From JBDGYW01 sp964518955 (GTDB lineage Bacteria > Gemmatimonadota > Gemmatimonadetes > Gemmatimonadales > GWC2-71-9): a stretch of 64,000 nt of DNA. Of the stretch, positions 36,258 through 45,715 are shown piece after piece. Made by a program: the position numbers and the translations under genes. The DNA is taken from positions 30,244 to 94,243 of the forward strand of contig CAZFHS010000023.1 in the NCBI GenBank assembly GCA_964518955.1, written 5' to 3'. Position 1 is the stretch's first letter. Each line of letters opens with the position of its first letter. Below the pieces are notes generated by a model. That model saw nothing but the letters and a program-made list of their open reading frames with translations. It was not told the origin of the DNA and searched no databases.

Positions 36258-39200
36258 TCACTTGCAGGGCAAAAACCTCACAGTCGTCTCCATCTCCTCC
36301 AACACCTGCGCTAGTGCGACCCCGGTTCGTTCCACGTCATCTTCCGTCGTATACCGAGACAGTGACAGTCGCACGGAGCAATGAGCGTCCGCCTCACTCT
36401 TCCCCATTGCGATCAACACGTGCGTTGGCTCCGGTGAGCCAGCTTTGCATGCGGAGCCGGAAGACAGCGAGATCCCGTGCATGTCGAGCGCAACTACCAG
36501 AGACTCTCCACGTAGCCCCGGAAGTGTGAGGTTCAGCGTGTTGGGCGTTCTGTCATTCGGATGGCCGTTCAGAACCGCCTCAGGGATATGTTCGCGGATT
36601 GTTGATTCGAGCCTATCCCGAAGCTGACGCATGCATTCCCTATCACGAACAGCCTCCTTTGCGAGCTCAGCAGCCTTGCCAAGTCCTACAATGGCCGGGA
36701 TGTTCTCCGTTCCGGCGCGGAGGCCACTCTCCTGTTTGCCTCCGTGAATCAATGGCTCGAGTTTCGTGCCCTTGCGCACGTAGAGCGCGCCGATCCCTTT
36801 CGGGCCATGGAACTTGTGTGCGGAGAGGGTGAGAAGGTCGACGTTCAGATCTTCGACATCTACCGGGATCTTCCCTACTGCTTGCACGGCGTCCGTGTGG
36901 AACAACGCCCCGTTCTGGTGAGCAATTTCGCACAGCTCTTTGATTGGGGCGATGGTTCCAACCTCGTTGTTCGCCATCATGAGCGACACTAGCAGTGTGT
37001 TGTCGGTGATCGCTTTCTGCAGCTCAGCCGGCGCGATGACTCCGTACTCATCAACCGCCAAGTAAGTCACGTCAAAACCCTGGCGTTCGAGGCTGCGGCA
37101 CGATTCCAGGATGGCTGGGTGTTCTATGGCAGAGGTGATGATGTGCTTTCCTCTGTCGCCGCGCGCAAACACAATGCCCTTCAAAGCGAGGTTGTCAGCC
37201 TCAGAGCCACCCCCGGTGAAGGTCAGCCTCTTTGGGCGGCAGTTGATGAGCGAAGCAACCTGGCGCCTTGCGTGTTCCATTGCTTCGCGTGCGTCACGCC
37301 CAATGCCGTGGATGCTCGAGGGATTGCCCAATTGGTGTTCTAGGTAGGGCAGCATCGCTTCCCTGACAGCATCCGCGACTGGAGTCGTCGCGTTGTTGTC
37401 GAGATAGATGCGCCGTTCCGGCGAACCGGGCTCGGCGATGCGGATCGTGTGGGCGGGATCCTCAGGCGCGCTACACCTTCGTGCAGCAGCCTCCTCCCTC
37501 CTCTCCCTCTCCTCCAACCTCTCAACCTCACACAACAGCGCCTTGTACACCGGAAACCCGGAAACCTCATCGTAGTTTGCCAGATCAGTCAGCAAGTTCA
37601 CATTCGATTTCTGCCACGCTTCAGGTCCAACCGGAGTTCCGCCTCCCATGCTGCATTCGACCGCGCCCTGGACGATATAGTCTGTGACCACCGCCCGGAA
37701 CGAAACCGAACCACGCAGTGTGCGCACTTCTACCAGGTCGCCGCTGGCGATGGAACGACCCGCGGCATCCTCTGTGTTCAGTTCGATCGTAGGCTCGGGA
37801 TGCTCTGCCACGAGGCCTTCGATGCCATGATGCTGTGAACGGAAATCGGTCTGAGGGCGAGCGCCGGAGTTGAATACCAATGGGTACTCTTTGGCCAACG
37901 CCGGGTTACCTAGCGGACCTTCTTTCGGCTCGGTGTATTTGGGCAGCGGTTCGAATCCATAATCAGCCAGAATCGTAGAGTGGATCTCGAACTTGCCCGT
38001 AGGAGTTTCGAATCCTGGCTTTCCGTCAGCCCTGAGCCCACCCTTCTCCCACTTTCTGTAATCCATCATCGGCGATGGGAGCTTCACCCAACCGCCGGCC
38101 TCGCGCACGTCGTTTGCGGAGTAACCCGACCCTTCGAGTGCCAGTTCGATCATCGCCTCTTCAGTCTGGGGAAACAGCTCTCCATATCCCAGGCGGTTGG
38201 CGAGCTCGGCCATTATCAAGTAGTCATTCCTCGCCTCACCCACCGGAGGGATGACCTTTTCTCGTAACCTGAAGATCGGCCCATAGACCATGTACGAGTT
38301 GATCTCGAACATCGTGGTGGCAGGTAGAACGACATCTGCATACGCGGCGTCGGCGGTCATTTGTCGATCGATGCACACAAGGAAATCGAGCTTCGACAAC
38401 GTCTCGCGCCATACCTGTGTTTGGGGCCAGGAAGTCATTATGGACGCCCCGTGCACGATCAGCCCGCGGATCTTGTATGGGTCTGACTCGAGAACAGCGT
38501 CCACGAGGCCGCTGGCGTGCGACTCGCCTCGGTAATCGCTGTATATGGGGAACTTGTTGCGCGCAACAGCCCGGTCGATGTCAGGATTCGCGACATTTGT
38601 GGATCGGTTGATTGGGAAATGCGTGTCACGCATCGCGAGCCCGATGCCACCCGGTACGTCGAGCTGCCCGGCGAGTGCAAAAAGTGTTTGAACCGCTCGA
38701 AGCGCCTGTATGCCGCTATCTGAATACTCGAGCCCAGTGTACATCAAAGGGCAAGCTCCGGTAGCGTTGCAGATGCGACGAGCCAGGCTTCTGACGGTGT
38801 CTGCCGGCACTCCGGTAGTGCACTCGACAACCTCGGGAGTGAAATGTTGGACGTAGGTCGCGAGTTCATCGAACCCAGAGCACCACTGCTCGGCAAAGTC
38901 TTCATCGAAGAGTTCTTCTTCGACCATCACAGCAATCAGCCCTAGTGCCAGCGCGCCATCCGTTCCCGGCCTGATCGGAATCCACTCCGCATTCGTGCGC
39001 CGCACCGTTTCGGTTCTACGAGGGTCGATGACGACGACCTGAGCGCCTCGTCTGGCTGCCGCCTCGAGACGGTGCATGTCGAGCGGCGGGGAATCGGTTG
39101 CGGGATTTGCCCCCCAAACCACGAGTAGCTCGGCGTTCTCGATGTCCGAGAACATGTTGACGAGCATTCGCCCCATGGTCAGATGCGGAGCGATCATCGC

Positions 39201-39668
39201 GAACGACACGTAACAGAGGGCCCCGACGCCCATCGTGTTCGGCGAACCGAACGGGAAAAGGACGTTCGATGCAGAAGAGACTGCAACGCCCTTCGGCTGG
39301 AACATATCGCACAGAGACAGTTCGAATGCACCACGACCAGTGTATATCGACACCGCTTCGGGCCCCGATTCGTTCTTTATTGTTTGGAGGTTCTCGACGA
39401 TGATATCGTATGCTTCATCCCACGAGATGCGCTCGAATTCGTAGGTGCCTTTGGGTCCAACACGTCGCTGCGGATATGGGAGCCGGTGTTCTGAATGAAC
39501 GATCTCAGTCGCATGTTCGCCCCGCCGGCATATCATCCCCAGAGGATGCCCATCGTCGGGTTCGATGCTGACCAGCCGACCCTTTTCCACTGCTACTTCT
39601 ACCCAACACCCTGCCGGGCAGATGCCGCATATGCCCTTTTGTTTCGTCGTGCCATCCGTGGAAATCAC
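36258..39668 (-). CDS. Molybdopterin oxidoreductase fused to a NifS/IscS-type cysteine desulfurase
   Basis: 1136 residues in one uninterrupted frame. N-terminal [4Fe-4S] motif: C14, C17, C21, C47. DMSO-reductase-family features follow: LVVWGANPATDSPP, VVIDPRRTETVRRTNAEWIPIRPGTDGALALG (quoted in parts), FLVCIDRQMTADAAYADVVLPATT and the C-terminal molybdopterin-binding barrel; C152 in GVGALCYVSF is a candidate Mo ligand. After a charged linker (about 725-750, LEERERREEAAARR) a complete cysteine desulfurase begins at RIYLDNNATTPV (about 754), with PLP lysine K952 (SAHKFHGPKG) and catalytic C1074 (SSGSACKAG). GTG start with GGGGA upstream. Not Tat-exported, so cytoplasmic. It lies 54 bases after an M20 hydrolase gene. 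Probable role: molybdoenzyme carrying its own sulfur donor. Confidence 0.88.
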   Translation of the reverse strand: MISTDGTTKQKGICGICPAGCWVEVAVEKGRLVSIEPDDGHPLGMICRRGEHATEIVHSEHRLPYPQRRVGPKGTYEFERISWDEAYDIIVENLQTIKNESGPEAVSIYTGRGAFELSLCDMFQPKGVAVSSASNVLFPFGSPNTMGVGALCYVSFAMIAPHLTMGRMLVNMFSDIENAELLVVWGANPATDSPPLDMHRLEAAARRGAQVVVIDPRRTETVRRTNAEWIPIRPGTDGALALGLIAVMVEEELFDEDFAEQWCSGFDELATYVQHFTPEVVECTTGVPADTVRSLARRICNATGACPLMYTGLEYSDSGIQALRAVQTLFALAGQLDVPGGIGLAMRDTHFPINRSTNVANPDIDRAVARNKFPIYSDYRGESHASGLVDAVLESDPYKIRGLIVHGASIMTSWPQTQVWRETLSKLDFLVCIDRQMTADAAYADVVLPATTMFEINSYMVYGPIFRLREKVIPPVGEARNDYLIMAELANRLGYGELFPQTEEAMIELALEGSGYSANDVREAGGWVKLPSPMMDYRKWEKGGLRADGKPGFETPTGKFEIHSTILADYGFEPLPKYTEPKEGPLGNPALAKEYPLVFNSGARPQTDFRSQHHGIEGLVAEHPEPTIELNTEDAAGRSIASGDLVEVRTLRGSVSFRAVVTDYIVQGAVECSMGGGTPVGPEAWQKSNVNLLTDLANYDEVSGFPVYKALLCEVERLEERERREEAAARRCSAPEDPAHTIRIAEPGSPERRIYLDNNATTPVADAVREAMLPYLEHQLGNPSSIHGIGRDAREAMEHARRQVASLINCRPKRLTFTGGGSEADNLALKGIVFARGDRGKHIITSAIEHPAILESCRSLERQGFDVTYLAVDEYGVIAPAELQKAITDNTLLVSLMMANNEVGTIAPIKELCEIAHQNGALFHTDAVQAVGKIPVDVEDLNVDLLTLSAHKFHGPKGIGALYVRKGTKLEPLIHGGKQESGLRAGTENIPAIVGLGKAAELAKEAVRDRECMRQLRDRLESTIREHIPEAVLNGHPNDRTPNTLNLTLPGLRGESLVVALDMHGISLSSGSACKAGSPEPTHVLIAMGKSEADAHCSVRLSLSRYTTEDDVERTGVALAQVLEEMETTVRFLPCK

Positions 39669-39722
39669 GTTGGTCCCCGCTGTGTTGGAGTCCCCGGTCG
39701 CATCAATGCACGATACCCAAAC

Positions 39723-40958
39723 TCATGGCGCATCAACCAGGTCCAGGCGCAGAACCGCATCGAGAAGCAACTGGGCTCCGTTCGCAACATCCTCCGGCTT
39801 TGTGTATTCGTCTGGGGAATGACTGACCCCGCCTACCGAAGGCACGAAGATCATCCCCGTCGGCGCAATCTTCGCGATGTTTTGTGCATCGTGCCCAGCT
39901 CCGCTTGGCATCAGGCAGTGCTTCAAGTCGAGATTTGTCGCTGCAGCGATGATCGAGGATCGCATGTCAGGATGCGTTGCCACACACTCGATCGAGTGAG
40001 CAACCGCTATGTCGCAAGACACCCCGTATTTTGCAGCACAGTCGCGCAACTCGACATCAAGAGTTTGCCAGAGCGATTCGATCTTCGCCGTTTCGAGGTC
40101 CCTCAATTCGACCGTCAATTGGACCTCCCCTGGGATCACGTTCGGAGCCCCTGGGTGGACCGTCAGGTCCCCTACGGTACCTACCTGTGAGCCTTCGATG
40201 GACCTGACCACCCTGTCGACGGCCAAAACGAACTCACTGCCCGCCAACAACGCATTTTTTCTCTGGTCCATGGGCGTGGTGCCGGCATGATTCGGAGTGC
40301 CGGTGAAAGTCACTTCGTGATGTCGGATGCCCACAATACCGGTGACTACTCCTACTTCTAGACCGTCACCTTCAAGTCTGCCGCCCTGCTCCACATGGAG
40401 TTCTAGGTATGCGGCAACGTCGCTGGAGTCGTGGCAAGCGTCAGCGATGCGGTCAGGGTCGCCACCAACCCGCTTCATGCCGTCACGCAACGTCATTCCC
40501 GCCGGCACGACCGCATCCAGTTCTGCTGGTGACAGATCTCCCACGAACCCTCGACTGCCCGAGAGTCCGCCTTCTTCGTCGGACCAGGCGACGACTTCAA
40601 CAGGATGTTCAGTGGCGAGAGAGAGGTCATTCAGTGTCTGCGCCGCTTCGATCGCGGCCAGTACACCGAGAGCACCGTCGAACGCACCGCCGTTCGGCAC
40701 CGTATCGATGTGAGAGCCGAGGAGTATGGGCGTGTTCATGAGGGCTTTGCCCTCTCGCCTTCCGAAGAGGTTGCCAACCTCGTCCACGCTGACTGCAAGG
40801 CCGGCATTCTGCATCAGGCCTTTCACGAATTCTCGGCCATCGATGTCTGCATCGGTGAAAGCGACTCGGGATACGCCACCAGAAGGTGTTCGCCCTATGT
40901 CGGCTAAGCTCCGAAGGTGACGATTCAGTCGGCTGGCGTTGATTTGTATCTCGGGCAT
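39723..40958 (-). CDS. M20-family zinc amidohydrolase (allantoate/N-carbamoyl-amino-acid hydrolase type)
   Basis: 411 residues from the ATG at 40958 (MPEIQINASRL), preceded by GAGGCGG; an in-frame extension to 41084 is discarded. Metal-binding segments: LLGSHIDTVPNGGAFDGALG, WSDEEGGLSGSRGFVG, LELHVEQGG and a C-terminal SGAGHDAQNIAKI. These match the hydantoinase/carbamoylase branch of M20, which removes ureido or carbamoyl groups with two divalent metals. Specificity (allantoate, N-carbamoyl amino acid, ureidoglycolate) is undecided. The molybdoenzyme fusion follows closely on the same strand, so a shared pathway for N-heterocycle breakdown is possible but unproven. Confidence 0.9.
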   Translation of the reverse strand: MPEIQINASRLNRHLRSLADIGRTPSGGVSRVAFTDADIDGREFVKGLMQNAGLAVSVDEVGNLFGRREGKALMNTPILLGSHIDTVPNGGAFDGALGVLAAIEAAQTLNDLSLATEHPVEVVAWSDEEGGLSGSRGFVGDLSPAELDAVVPAGMTLRDGMKRVGGDPDRIADACHDSSDVAAYLELHVEQGGRLEGDGLEVGVVTGIVGIRHHEVTFTGTPNHAGTTPMDQRKNALLAGSEFVLAVDRVVRSIEGSQVGTVGDLTVHPGAPNVIPGEVQLTVELRDLETAKIESLWQTLDVELRDCAAKYGVSCDIAVAHSIECVATHPDMRSSIIAAATNLDLKHCLMPSGAGHDAQNIAKIAPTGMIFVPSVGGVSHSPDEYTKPEDVANGAQLLLDAVLRLDLVDAP

Positions 40959-41126
40959 TGAACCGCCTCGTGATTCAAATGAGATCGACCAGCCTTGATG
41001 ATATAGGGTTCGAGGCAGGAGTTGCAGAGGCTCAGCCGCCGGAGGAACCTTCCCTACCGCGCTGCATCTCTGCCACTCTGCCAAGAACCTAGCGCTCCCC
41101 CGCTCCGCGGCGTTAGCATATGTCCC

Positions 41127-41354
41127 ATGCCCGACGGAACGCAGCGAGATACTAGCCTCAAACGCAAAGCCGCATGGATCGCGATTATCTACTTCACGGC
41201 TATGGCGATAGCGCTCACTTTCCCGGGCGTCATTCCCTTCAACACGATTAGACCATTCGTTTTTGGGATACCGTTCGTGTTCGCCTGGTACATTATTTGG
41301 CTCCTCGGAGCTCTCTGCGTATTCGGATTTTTGGATAAGGTGTATCGCGAGTGA
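41127..41354 (+). CDS. DUF3311 small membrane protein, symporter partner
   Basis: 75 residues from the ATG at 41127. Two membrane helices (about 14-34 and 44-66) with the DUF3311 pattern PFVFGIPFVFAWYIIW. Such proteins are nearly always encoded next to a sodium:solute symporter, and here its stop overlaps the symporter's GTG start (GTGA at 41351). It probably acts as a small subunit or chaperone of the transporter. Confidence 0.85.
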   Translation: MPDGTQRDTSLKRKAAWIAIIYFTAMAIALTFPGVIPFNTIRPFVFGIPFVFAWYIIWLLGALCVFGFLDKVYRE

Positions 41355-42841
41355 GCGACTGGCGCGTTGTGTTGACCGTGGTGGTCGTTTATCTCGCCAC
41401 GAACCTGTACGTAGGCATTCGTGCCGGCAAGCGCGGTTCGGACACAGTTGCTGGCTACGTGGCCGGCGACAGAGACTTTGGCGCCGTGGTGATGTATTTC
41501 ATCGCGGGCGCGACGATGTTCTCCGCCTTCGCTTTTCTCGGTGGACCCGGGTGGGTGTTCAGCCGAGGTTCCGCGGCATTCTACATCCTGGCCTACTCCA
41601 CCTTGGGTGTAGCACCATTTTTCGCGATAGGGCCTTGGGCAGCACGGGTGGGCCGCAAACACGGATATGTTACGCAGGCTTCTATGCTTGCCCATCGGTT
41701 CCAGAACCGTTGGGTAGCTGTGGTCGCCGGAATCGTCAGCGTCATCGCGATCATTCCATATGTGACGCTTCAGATGAGCGGCGCCGGCATCGTGCTCGAA
41801 CAGGTGACGGACGGTCGCATCGTGCGCCCCGTGGGCGCGGCAATAGCGTATGGCATCGTGCTGACCTACGTGTGGCGGAGCGGCGTGATGGGTGTGGGTT
41901 GGACGAACGTGTTCCAGGGCGTATTCATGGTCGTCATTGCCTGGACCTTGGGGCTGTATATCCCGTACAAGCTCTATGGTGGTATAGGTCCGATGTTCCA
42001 ACAGCTCGAGGCCCTGCGGCCGGAGTTGTTGACTGTTCCTGGCTTGGATGCTGCCGGCAATCGGTGGACACCGATGGGATATACGTCTGCCATCCTCATA
42101 TCCGCCATCGGCGTATGGATGTGGCCGCACTTGTTCATGAAGGCATTCGCGGCAAAAGACGACAACACCATCCGCCGAACGGTGGTCCTGTTTCCGTCGT
42201 TTGCTCTCTTCCTATTCCCGCTGTTTCTGGTCGGCTTTGCCGGCGTGATGTATGGCTCGGCACCGGAGAATGCAGACGCCATCATGCCACACATCGTGCT
42301 TACGACCGGACTGCCGGCCATTGTGGTGGGGTTGTTCTGTGCCGGAGCCCTCGCTGCTTCGATGTCTACCGGCGACGCTCTGGTTCACGGAGCGGCGTCG
42401 ATTGCCGTGGAAGACGTGTATTCAGGGGCTCGGGACACCAAGATGGACCAGCACTCCAAACGCACATTCATCCGCTGGGTGGCGGTGTGCGTCGGGGTGG
42501 TCGCCTACATCATCGCGTTAGACACAGAACTTTCGCTGGTGGCAATCCTGTTGTTGGCATATGGCGGCGTAGTTCAGCTCGCCCAACCCGTGTATGCAGC
42601 CTTCCTCTGGCGGCGAGCTACTGCCGCGGGCGTGATAGCCGGACTCGTTGTGGGTATTTCCGTGACGGGGCTGCTGGTGTTCCGGCCGGAGTGGCGCCCC
42701 TTCGGGCTTCACGAAGGTTTAGCCGGCCTGATCGCTAACTTAGCTGTGTTTTTCGTGGTGTCGCTGCTTACCCAACCTCCGGACGAGCAGCACGTATCAA
42801 AGTGGTTGGCAACGTCGAGGAAATCTGATACGGCGGCATGA
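41351..42841 (+). CDS. Sodium:solute symporter (SSS family)
   Basis: 496 residues with about 13 membrane helices. SSS features include GYVAGDRDFGAVVMYFIAG near the start, the FLGGPGWVFSRG segment and CAGALAASMSTGDALVHGAA in the eighth-helix region, which carries the conserved sodium-site serines. It resembles the pantothenate/amino-acid-like branch that travels with DUF3311 proteins. The GTG start overlaps the upstream gene by 4 bases. Substrate unknown. It ends 42 bases from a convergent gene. Confidence 0.9.
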   Translation: MSDWRVVLTVVVVYLATNLYVGIRAGKRGSDTVAGYVAGDRDFGAVVMYFIAGATMFSAFAFLGGPGWVFSRGSAAFYILAYSTLGVAPFFAIGPWAARVGRKHGYVTQASMLAHRFQNRWVAVVAGIVSVIAIIPYVTLQMSGAGIVLEQVTDGRIVRPVGAAIAYGIVLTYVWRSGVMGVGWTNVFQGVFMVVIAWTLGLYIPYKLYGGIGPMFQQLEALRPELLTVPGLDAAGNRWTPMGYTSAILISAIGVWMWPHLFMKAFAAKDDNTIRRTVVLFPSFALFLFPLFLVGFAGVMYGSAPENADAIMPHIVLTTGLPAIVVGLFCAGALAASMSTGDALVHGAASIAVEDVYSGARDTKMDQHSKRTFIRWVAVCVGVVAYIIALDTELSLVAILLLAYGGVVQLAQPVYAAFLWRRATAAGVIAGLVVGISVTGLLVFRPEWRPFGLHEGLAGLIANLAVFFVVSLLTQPPDEQHVSKWLATSRKSDTAA

Positions 42842-42883
42842 GTGAGATAAGCGGCATGTGCGGCACACCCCACTCACGACTCA

Positions 42884-44332
42884 CTACGTACGACTCACCC
42901 TCTCCCGGATCCACTCAGTCATCATCTCCAAAAAGCCCGGCACAAACACCTTTTCCATGGTTGGATATTCGTTCGGGCTGCCTGTCACCGCGGTAAGGAA
43001 GAGGTGGTTTGCCTTAGGAAATGTGTGGATCGTGATGTCGTCGTTCCCGCCGCGCACAAGCGCTCGTTCCAGTGGTTCCAAGTTCACGCTGGGGGGTACC
43101 TGAAGGTCGAGTTCGCCGAACAGAGCGAGCACTGGGATTTGCACCTGCTCCAGCGCCGTCGTCGGATCGTAGTCGAGGAAGTATTTGAACCAGGGAGACC
43201 GCACAGCATCGAGCTGGCCGTTCACCTGTGCGTCGACAGCGGCATCGATATCGGCTATCGCCGCTCGTTGGTCCGGCGGCAGCGAGTCGATGCCCGCTCG
43301 CACCTGGGCTCGCACATCGGCCTCGAGTTCCTCCATGCCCTCCCCTGCCCTCACCGCTTCGAACATGCGACTCTGCATTTCCCTTTGCTCTCGAAGCTGC
43401 TCGGCGGTCGCGCCGTTTGCCCTCAAGATTGCCTCACCTTGGGCGAAGAGGATCTCCTCACCGGTTACCGACGTACCTGCCATGAGAACGATGAAAGCGA
43501 CCGACTCGGAGCTGGTTGCAGCTATTGGCGCAATGATCCCTCCCTCGGAATGCCCCACGAGACCGATGTGGTTGGCATCGATATCATCTCGCGTCTGCAG
43601 GTACGCGACCGCTTGGAGGACGTCGCCGGCAAAGTCTTCGCTCGTGGACTGAGCGACACTTCCTGTCGATCCTCCTACTCCGCGATCGTCGTAGCGCAGC
43701 ACGGCGATACCATTGCGCGTGAAATGATCTGCGATCATCTGGAACGGCTTGAACCCGAAGATTTCCTCGTCTCGGTTTTGAGCTCCGCTTCCGGTTATCA
43801 TCACCACCGCTGGAAAAGGTCCACCGGAAGGTGGAGTCGTCAGTGTACCCGCCAGCGATACGTCTCCGTTGGCGAAGGTGACTTCCTCTTCTCCATACGG
43901 CGGCGGCGGGTCTGGGGCAGCAGGCTCTTCCATTGGTTCCCCGGAGCGTTCCATGTTGAACGTCCTCGTGTAACCTGCCTGCGTGAAGCGACCCGCTATC
44001 GTATTGCCATCCCTCTCACCCTCGAACGCTGCGGTGCCCTGCGGCGCCGGGAGTTCGAAATGCACGGTCGGCTCGGTGTAACTCACGTTGGCCAGATCGA
44101 TATCCTGCGCTCCCTGTTGCGGAATATCGATACTTCCCGCGAGACCCTCGTCGCCATCCTCGAACACCACGACGATGTTCAGATCGCTGCCCATGATGGT
44201 GATAGCACCTTCCCATCGACCGAGCACTGACTCTTGGGCATCCGTTGCGCCTGCGCACAAGCAGCATGCGACCCCGGCGATAAGGCCGGCTCTCTTCAAA
44301 CCTCTCATAACGCCCTTCCCTTTCGGATTCAT
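42884..44332 (-). CDS. Exported alpha/beta hydrolase with N-terminal beta domain
   Basis: 482 residues. Signal peptide ends near ATDAQES. Residues 35-130 form a small beta domain (LGRWEGAITIMGSDLNIVV). The hydrolase domain follows with VMITGSGAQNRDE (oxyanion region), LRYDDRGVGGSTG, the nucleophile elbow GLVGHSEGG, then VLALFGELDLQVPP (acid) and KANHLFL (His). The ATG at 44332 overlaps the ybjQ stop as ATGA; a second ATG at 44308 has a better ribosome-binding site (AAGGGAAGGG), so the real start may be there. A serine hydrolase or esterase of unknown substrate, last gene of a sigma-factor operon. Confidence 0.88.
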   Translation of the reverse strand: MNPKGKGVMRGLKRAGLIAGVACCLCAGATDAQESVLGRWEGAITIMGSDLNIVVVFEDGDEGLAGSIDIPQQGAQDIDLANVSYTEPTVHFELPAPQGTAAFEGERDGNTIAGRFTQAGYTRTFNMERSGEPMEEPAAPDPPPPYGEEEVTFANGDVSLAGTLTTPPSGGPFPAVVMITGSGAQNRDEEIFGFKPFQMIADHFTRNGIAVLRYDDRGVGGSTGSVAQSTSEDFAGDVLQAVAYLQTRDDIDANHIGLVGHSEGGIIAPIAATSSESVAFIVLMAGTSVTGEEILFAQGEAILRANGATAEQLREQREMQSRMFEAVRAGEGMEELEADVRAQVRAGIDSLPPDQRAAIADIDAAVDAQVNGQLDAVRSPWFKYFLDYDPTTALEQVQIPVLALFGELDLQVPPSVNLEPLERALVRGGNDDITIHTFPKANHLFLTAVTGSPNEYPTMEKVFVPGFLEMMTEWIRERVSRT

Positions 44333-44649
44333 TCTCTCTCGAGTCTTACCGCATTGCCGAAGGCAAGCATCTCGGCCGCGCCACCCATCACAACCGATGT
44401 CGTGAACCTCAGGTCTGTTACCGCATCGGCGCCGAGTTCCTCCGCTTGACTCATCATGCGGGCAAGTGCCTGCTCGCGAGCCTGCCCCATCATCTTGGTA
44501 TACTCCTCGATTTCCCCGCCGACGAGGTTCTTGATGACGGCAACGATGTCTTTGCCAACGTTGCGTGCGCGTATGGTGTTGCCTCGAACCAGGCCCATCG
44601 TCTCCACGACCTTGTGTCCCGCAACGCTACTTGCTGGTGTGATGATCAT
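44329..44649 (-). CDS. YbjQ/UPF0145 family protein
   Basis: 106 residues. The whole protein is the YbjQ domain: AGHKVVETMGLVRGNTIRAR, GGEIEEYTKMMGQAREQAL and LGADAVTDLRFTTS. Members form a homo-oligomeric ring and are sometimes called heavy-metal-binding, with no established role. It overlaps both neighbours by 4 bases (ATGA), so it is translated together with the sigma-factor operon. Confidence 0.92.
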   Translation of the reverse strand: MIITPASSVAGHKVVETMGLVRGNTIRARNVGKDIVAVIKNLVGGEIEEYTKMMGQAREQALARMMSQAEELGADAVTDLRFTTSVVMGGAAEMLAFGNAVRLERE

Positions 44650-45113
44650 CTGTTCACATCCCTGTAGGGGTCATCTCTGAAAACGAAATACTTCTCCCGA
44701 ATGACTGACACTGCCAGGATCACTATACCGACGAGCAAGGCAAGTCCTCCACCCTTCACGTACCACGGTATCGTGACATCGCCGACCAGTTCTCGTACCA
44801 CCTCCCAGAGCACATACGAGAAAAGCACAACTGCTCCGACAGATAGGAGTATCCAGCCAATGCCGCGCTCAACGCGGCGATATACGGAATCCATGTATCC
44901 CTCCCACAATTCGTCTGGTGGCTTCGCGAGCTCCAAGCCTCTCGTGTGCTCTTTAACTCGCGACAAACTCTCCCACTCGTCTCTCAATATTTGGTCCGAC
45001 TCCATCAGATCGTGCAATTCCGCATTGTCGGCGTCGGAGTTTTCTCCATCCAATGCGCGCATCATGAGTTCGCGAGCCCTATCTGTGTCTCCCAGGTGCC
45101 CAGCCGGACTCAT
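44646..45113 (-). CDS. Putative anti-sigma factor with two membrane helices
   Basis: 155 residues. The N-terminal 80 residues are acidic and helical (RELMMRALDGE, LHDLMESDQILRDEWE), like the cytoplasmic sigma-binding part of anti-sigma factors. Two membrane helices follow (about 85-107 and 119-140), then a short basic tail. There is no zinc-binding ZAS motif (HxxxCxxC). The assignment rests on its place directly after an ECF sigma gene with ATGA overlap. Confidence 0.7.
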   Translation of the reverse strand: MSPAGHLGDTDRARELMMRALDGENSDADNAELHDLMESDQILRDEWESLSRVKEHTRGLELAKPPDELWEGYMDSVYRRVERGIGWILLSVGAVVLFSYVLWEVVRELVGDVTIPWYVKGGGLALLVGIVILAVSVIREKYFVFRDDPYRDVNR

Positions 45114-45715
45114 CTGTCTTCCCCCAACATCTTCGCGAGGGCTTTTCTGGCAGAGTAGAGTCGTGACATCACGGTCCCATTCGGAATCTCGAGCAACTCA
45201 CCAATCTCTCTGTAGCGCATTCCGTCGAATTCCTTCAGCACAAACACCTCGCGTTCCTTTTCCGACAGCGCTTCGATCGCAACGCCGATCCGATCACGAA
45301 GTTCATTTTGCTCGGACTGTTTTTCCGGGTCGGTGCTTGCCGCCCTGTGGGTCGATTCAGCCTCGAGCCAATACGCATGTTCCTGTAGTCGGACCTTTCG
45401 CGTCTTTGTGTCGCGGAGGTGGTTGAAACACAACCTCCTCAGTGCCTGGTAAAGCAGGCCGTAAAACGACTTCGCGGGGTCGAGCGACTCATGGCTCCGG
45501 TACAGCCGGGCGAACGCTTCTTGCGAGAGGTCCTGCGCGTCTTCGTGCGATCCCACGAGCCCAAGGGCCACATAGTACGCCCGCTGCATATACCTCGTGA
45601 TCAGCGTCCCAAATGCCGATCGGTCACCCCTGCGAGCTCGGAGTACGAGATCGTACTCGTCTGCCACATTCACATGGCCCGATCCAGATTCTGGTTCCAC
45701 AAACGGCCGTTTCAC
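45110..45715 (-). CDS. ECF-type RNA polymerase sigma factor
   Basis: 201 residues. Region 2 is seen in LVLRARRGDRSAFGTLITRY, HEDAQDLSQEAFARLYRS and the DNA-melting segment; region 4 in IEALSEKEREVFVLKEFDG and the helix-turn-helix RYREIGELLEIPNGTVMSRL. It would direct transcription of envelope-related genes and is likely restrained by the next gene's product. The GTG at 45715 has no good ribosome-binding site; an in-frame GTG about 14 codons later (VNVADEYD) follows GGATCGGG and is an alternative. Confidence 0.9.
   Translation of the reverse strand: MKRPFVEPESGSGHVNVADEYDLVLRARRGDRSAFGTLITRYMQRAYYVALGLVGSHEDAQDLSQEAFARLYRSHESLDPAKSFYGLLYQALRRLCFNHLRDTKTRKVRLQEHAYWLEAESTHRAASTDPEKQSEQNELRDRIGVAIEALSEKEREVFVLKEFDGMRYREIGELLEIPNGTVMSRLYSARKALAKMLGEDR

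Noticed and set aside
41263..42738. 491-codon plus-strand frame and a 313-codon minus-strand frame inside the symporter
   Set aside because: Both are shadow frames caused by GC-rich codon use; the SSS symporter frame has the expected helices and motifs and an overlapping start with its DUF3311 partner.
43004..44230. 408-codon plus-strand frame opposite the alpha/beta hydrolase
   Set aside because: The product is rich in Arg, His and Cys with no fold features, and the opposite strand encodes an intact hydrolase.
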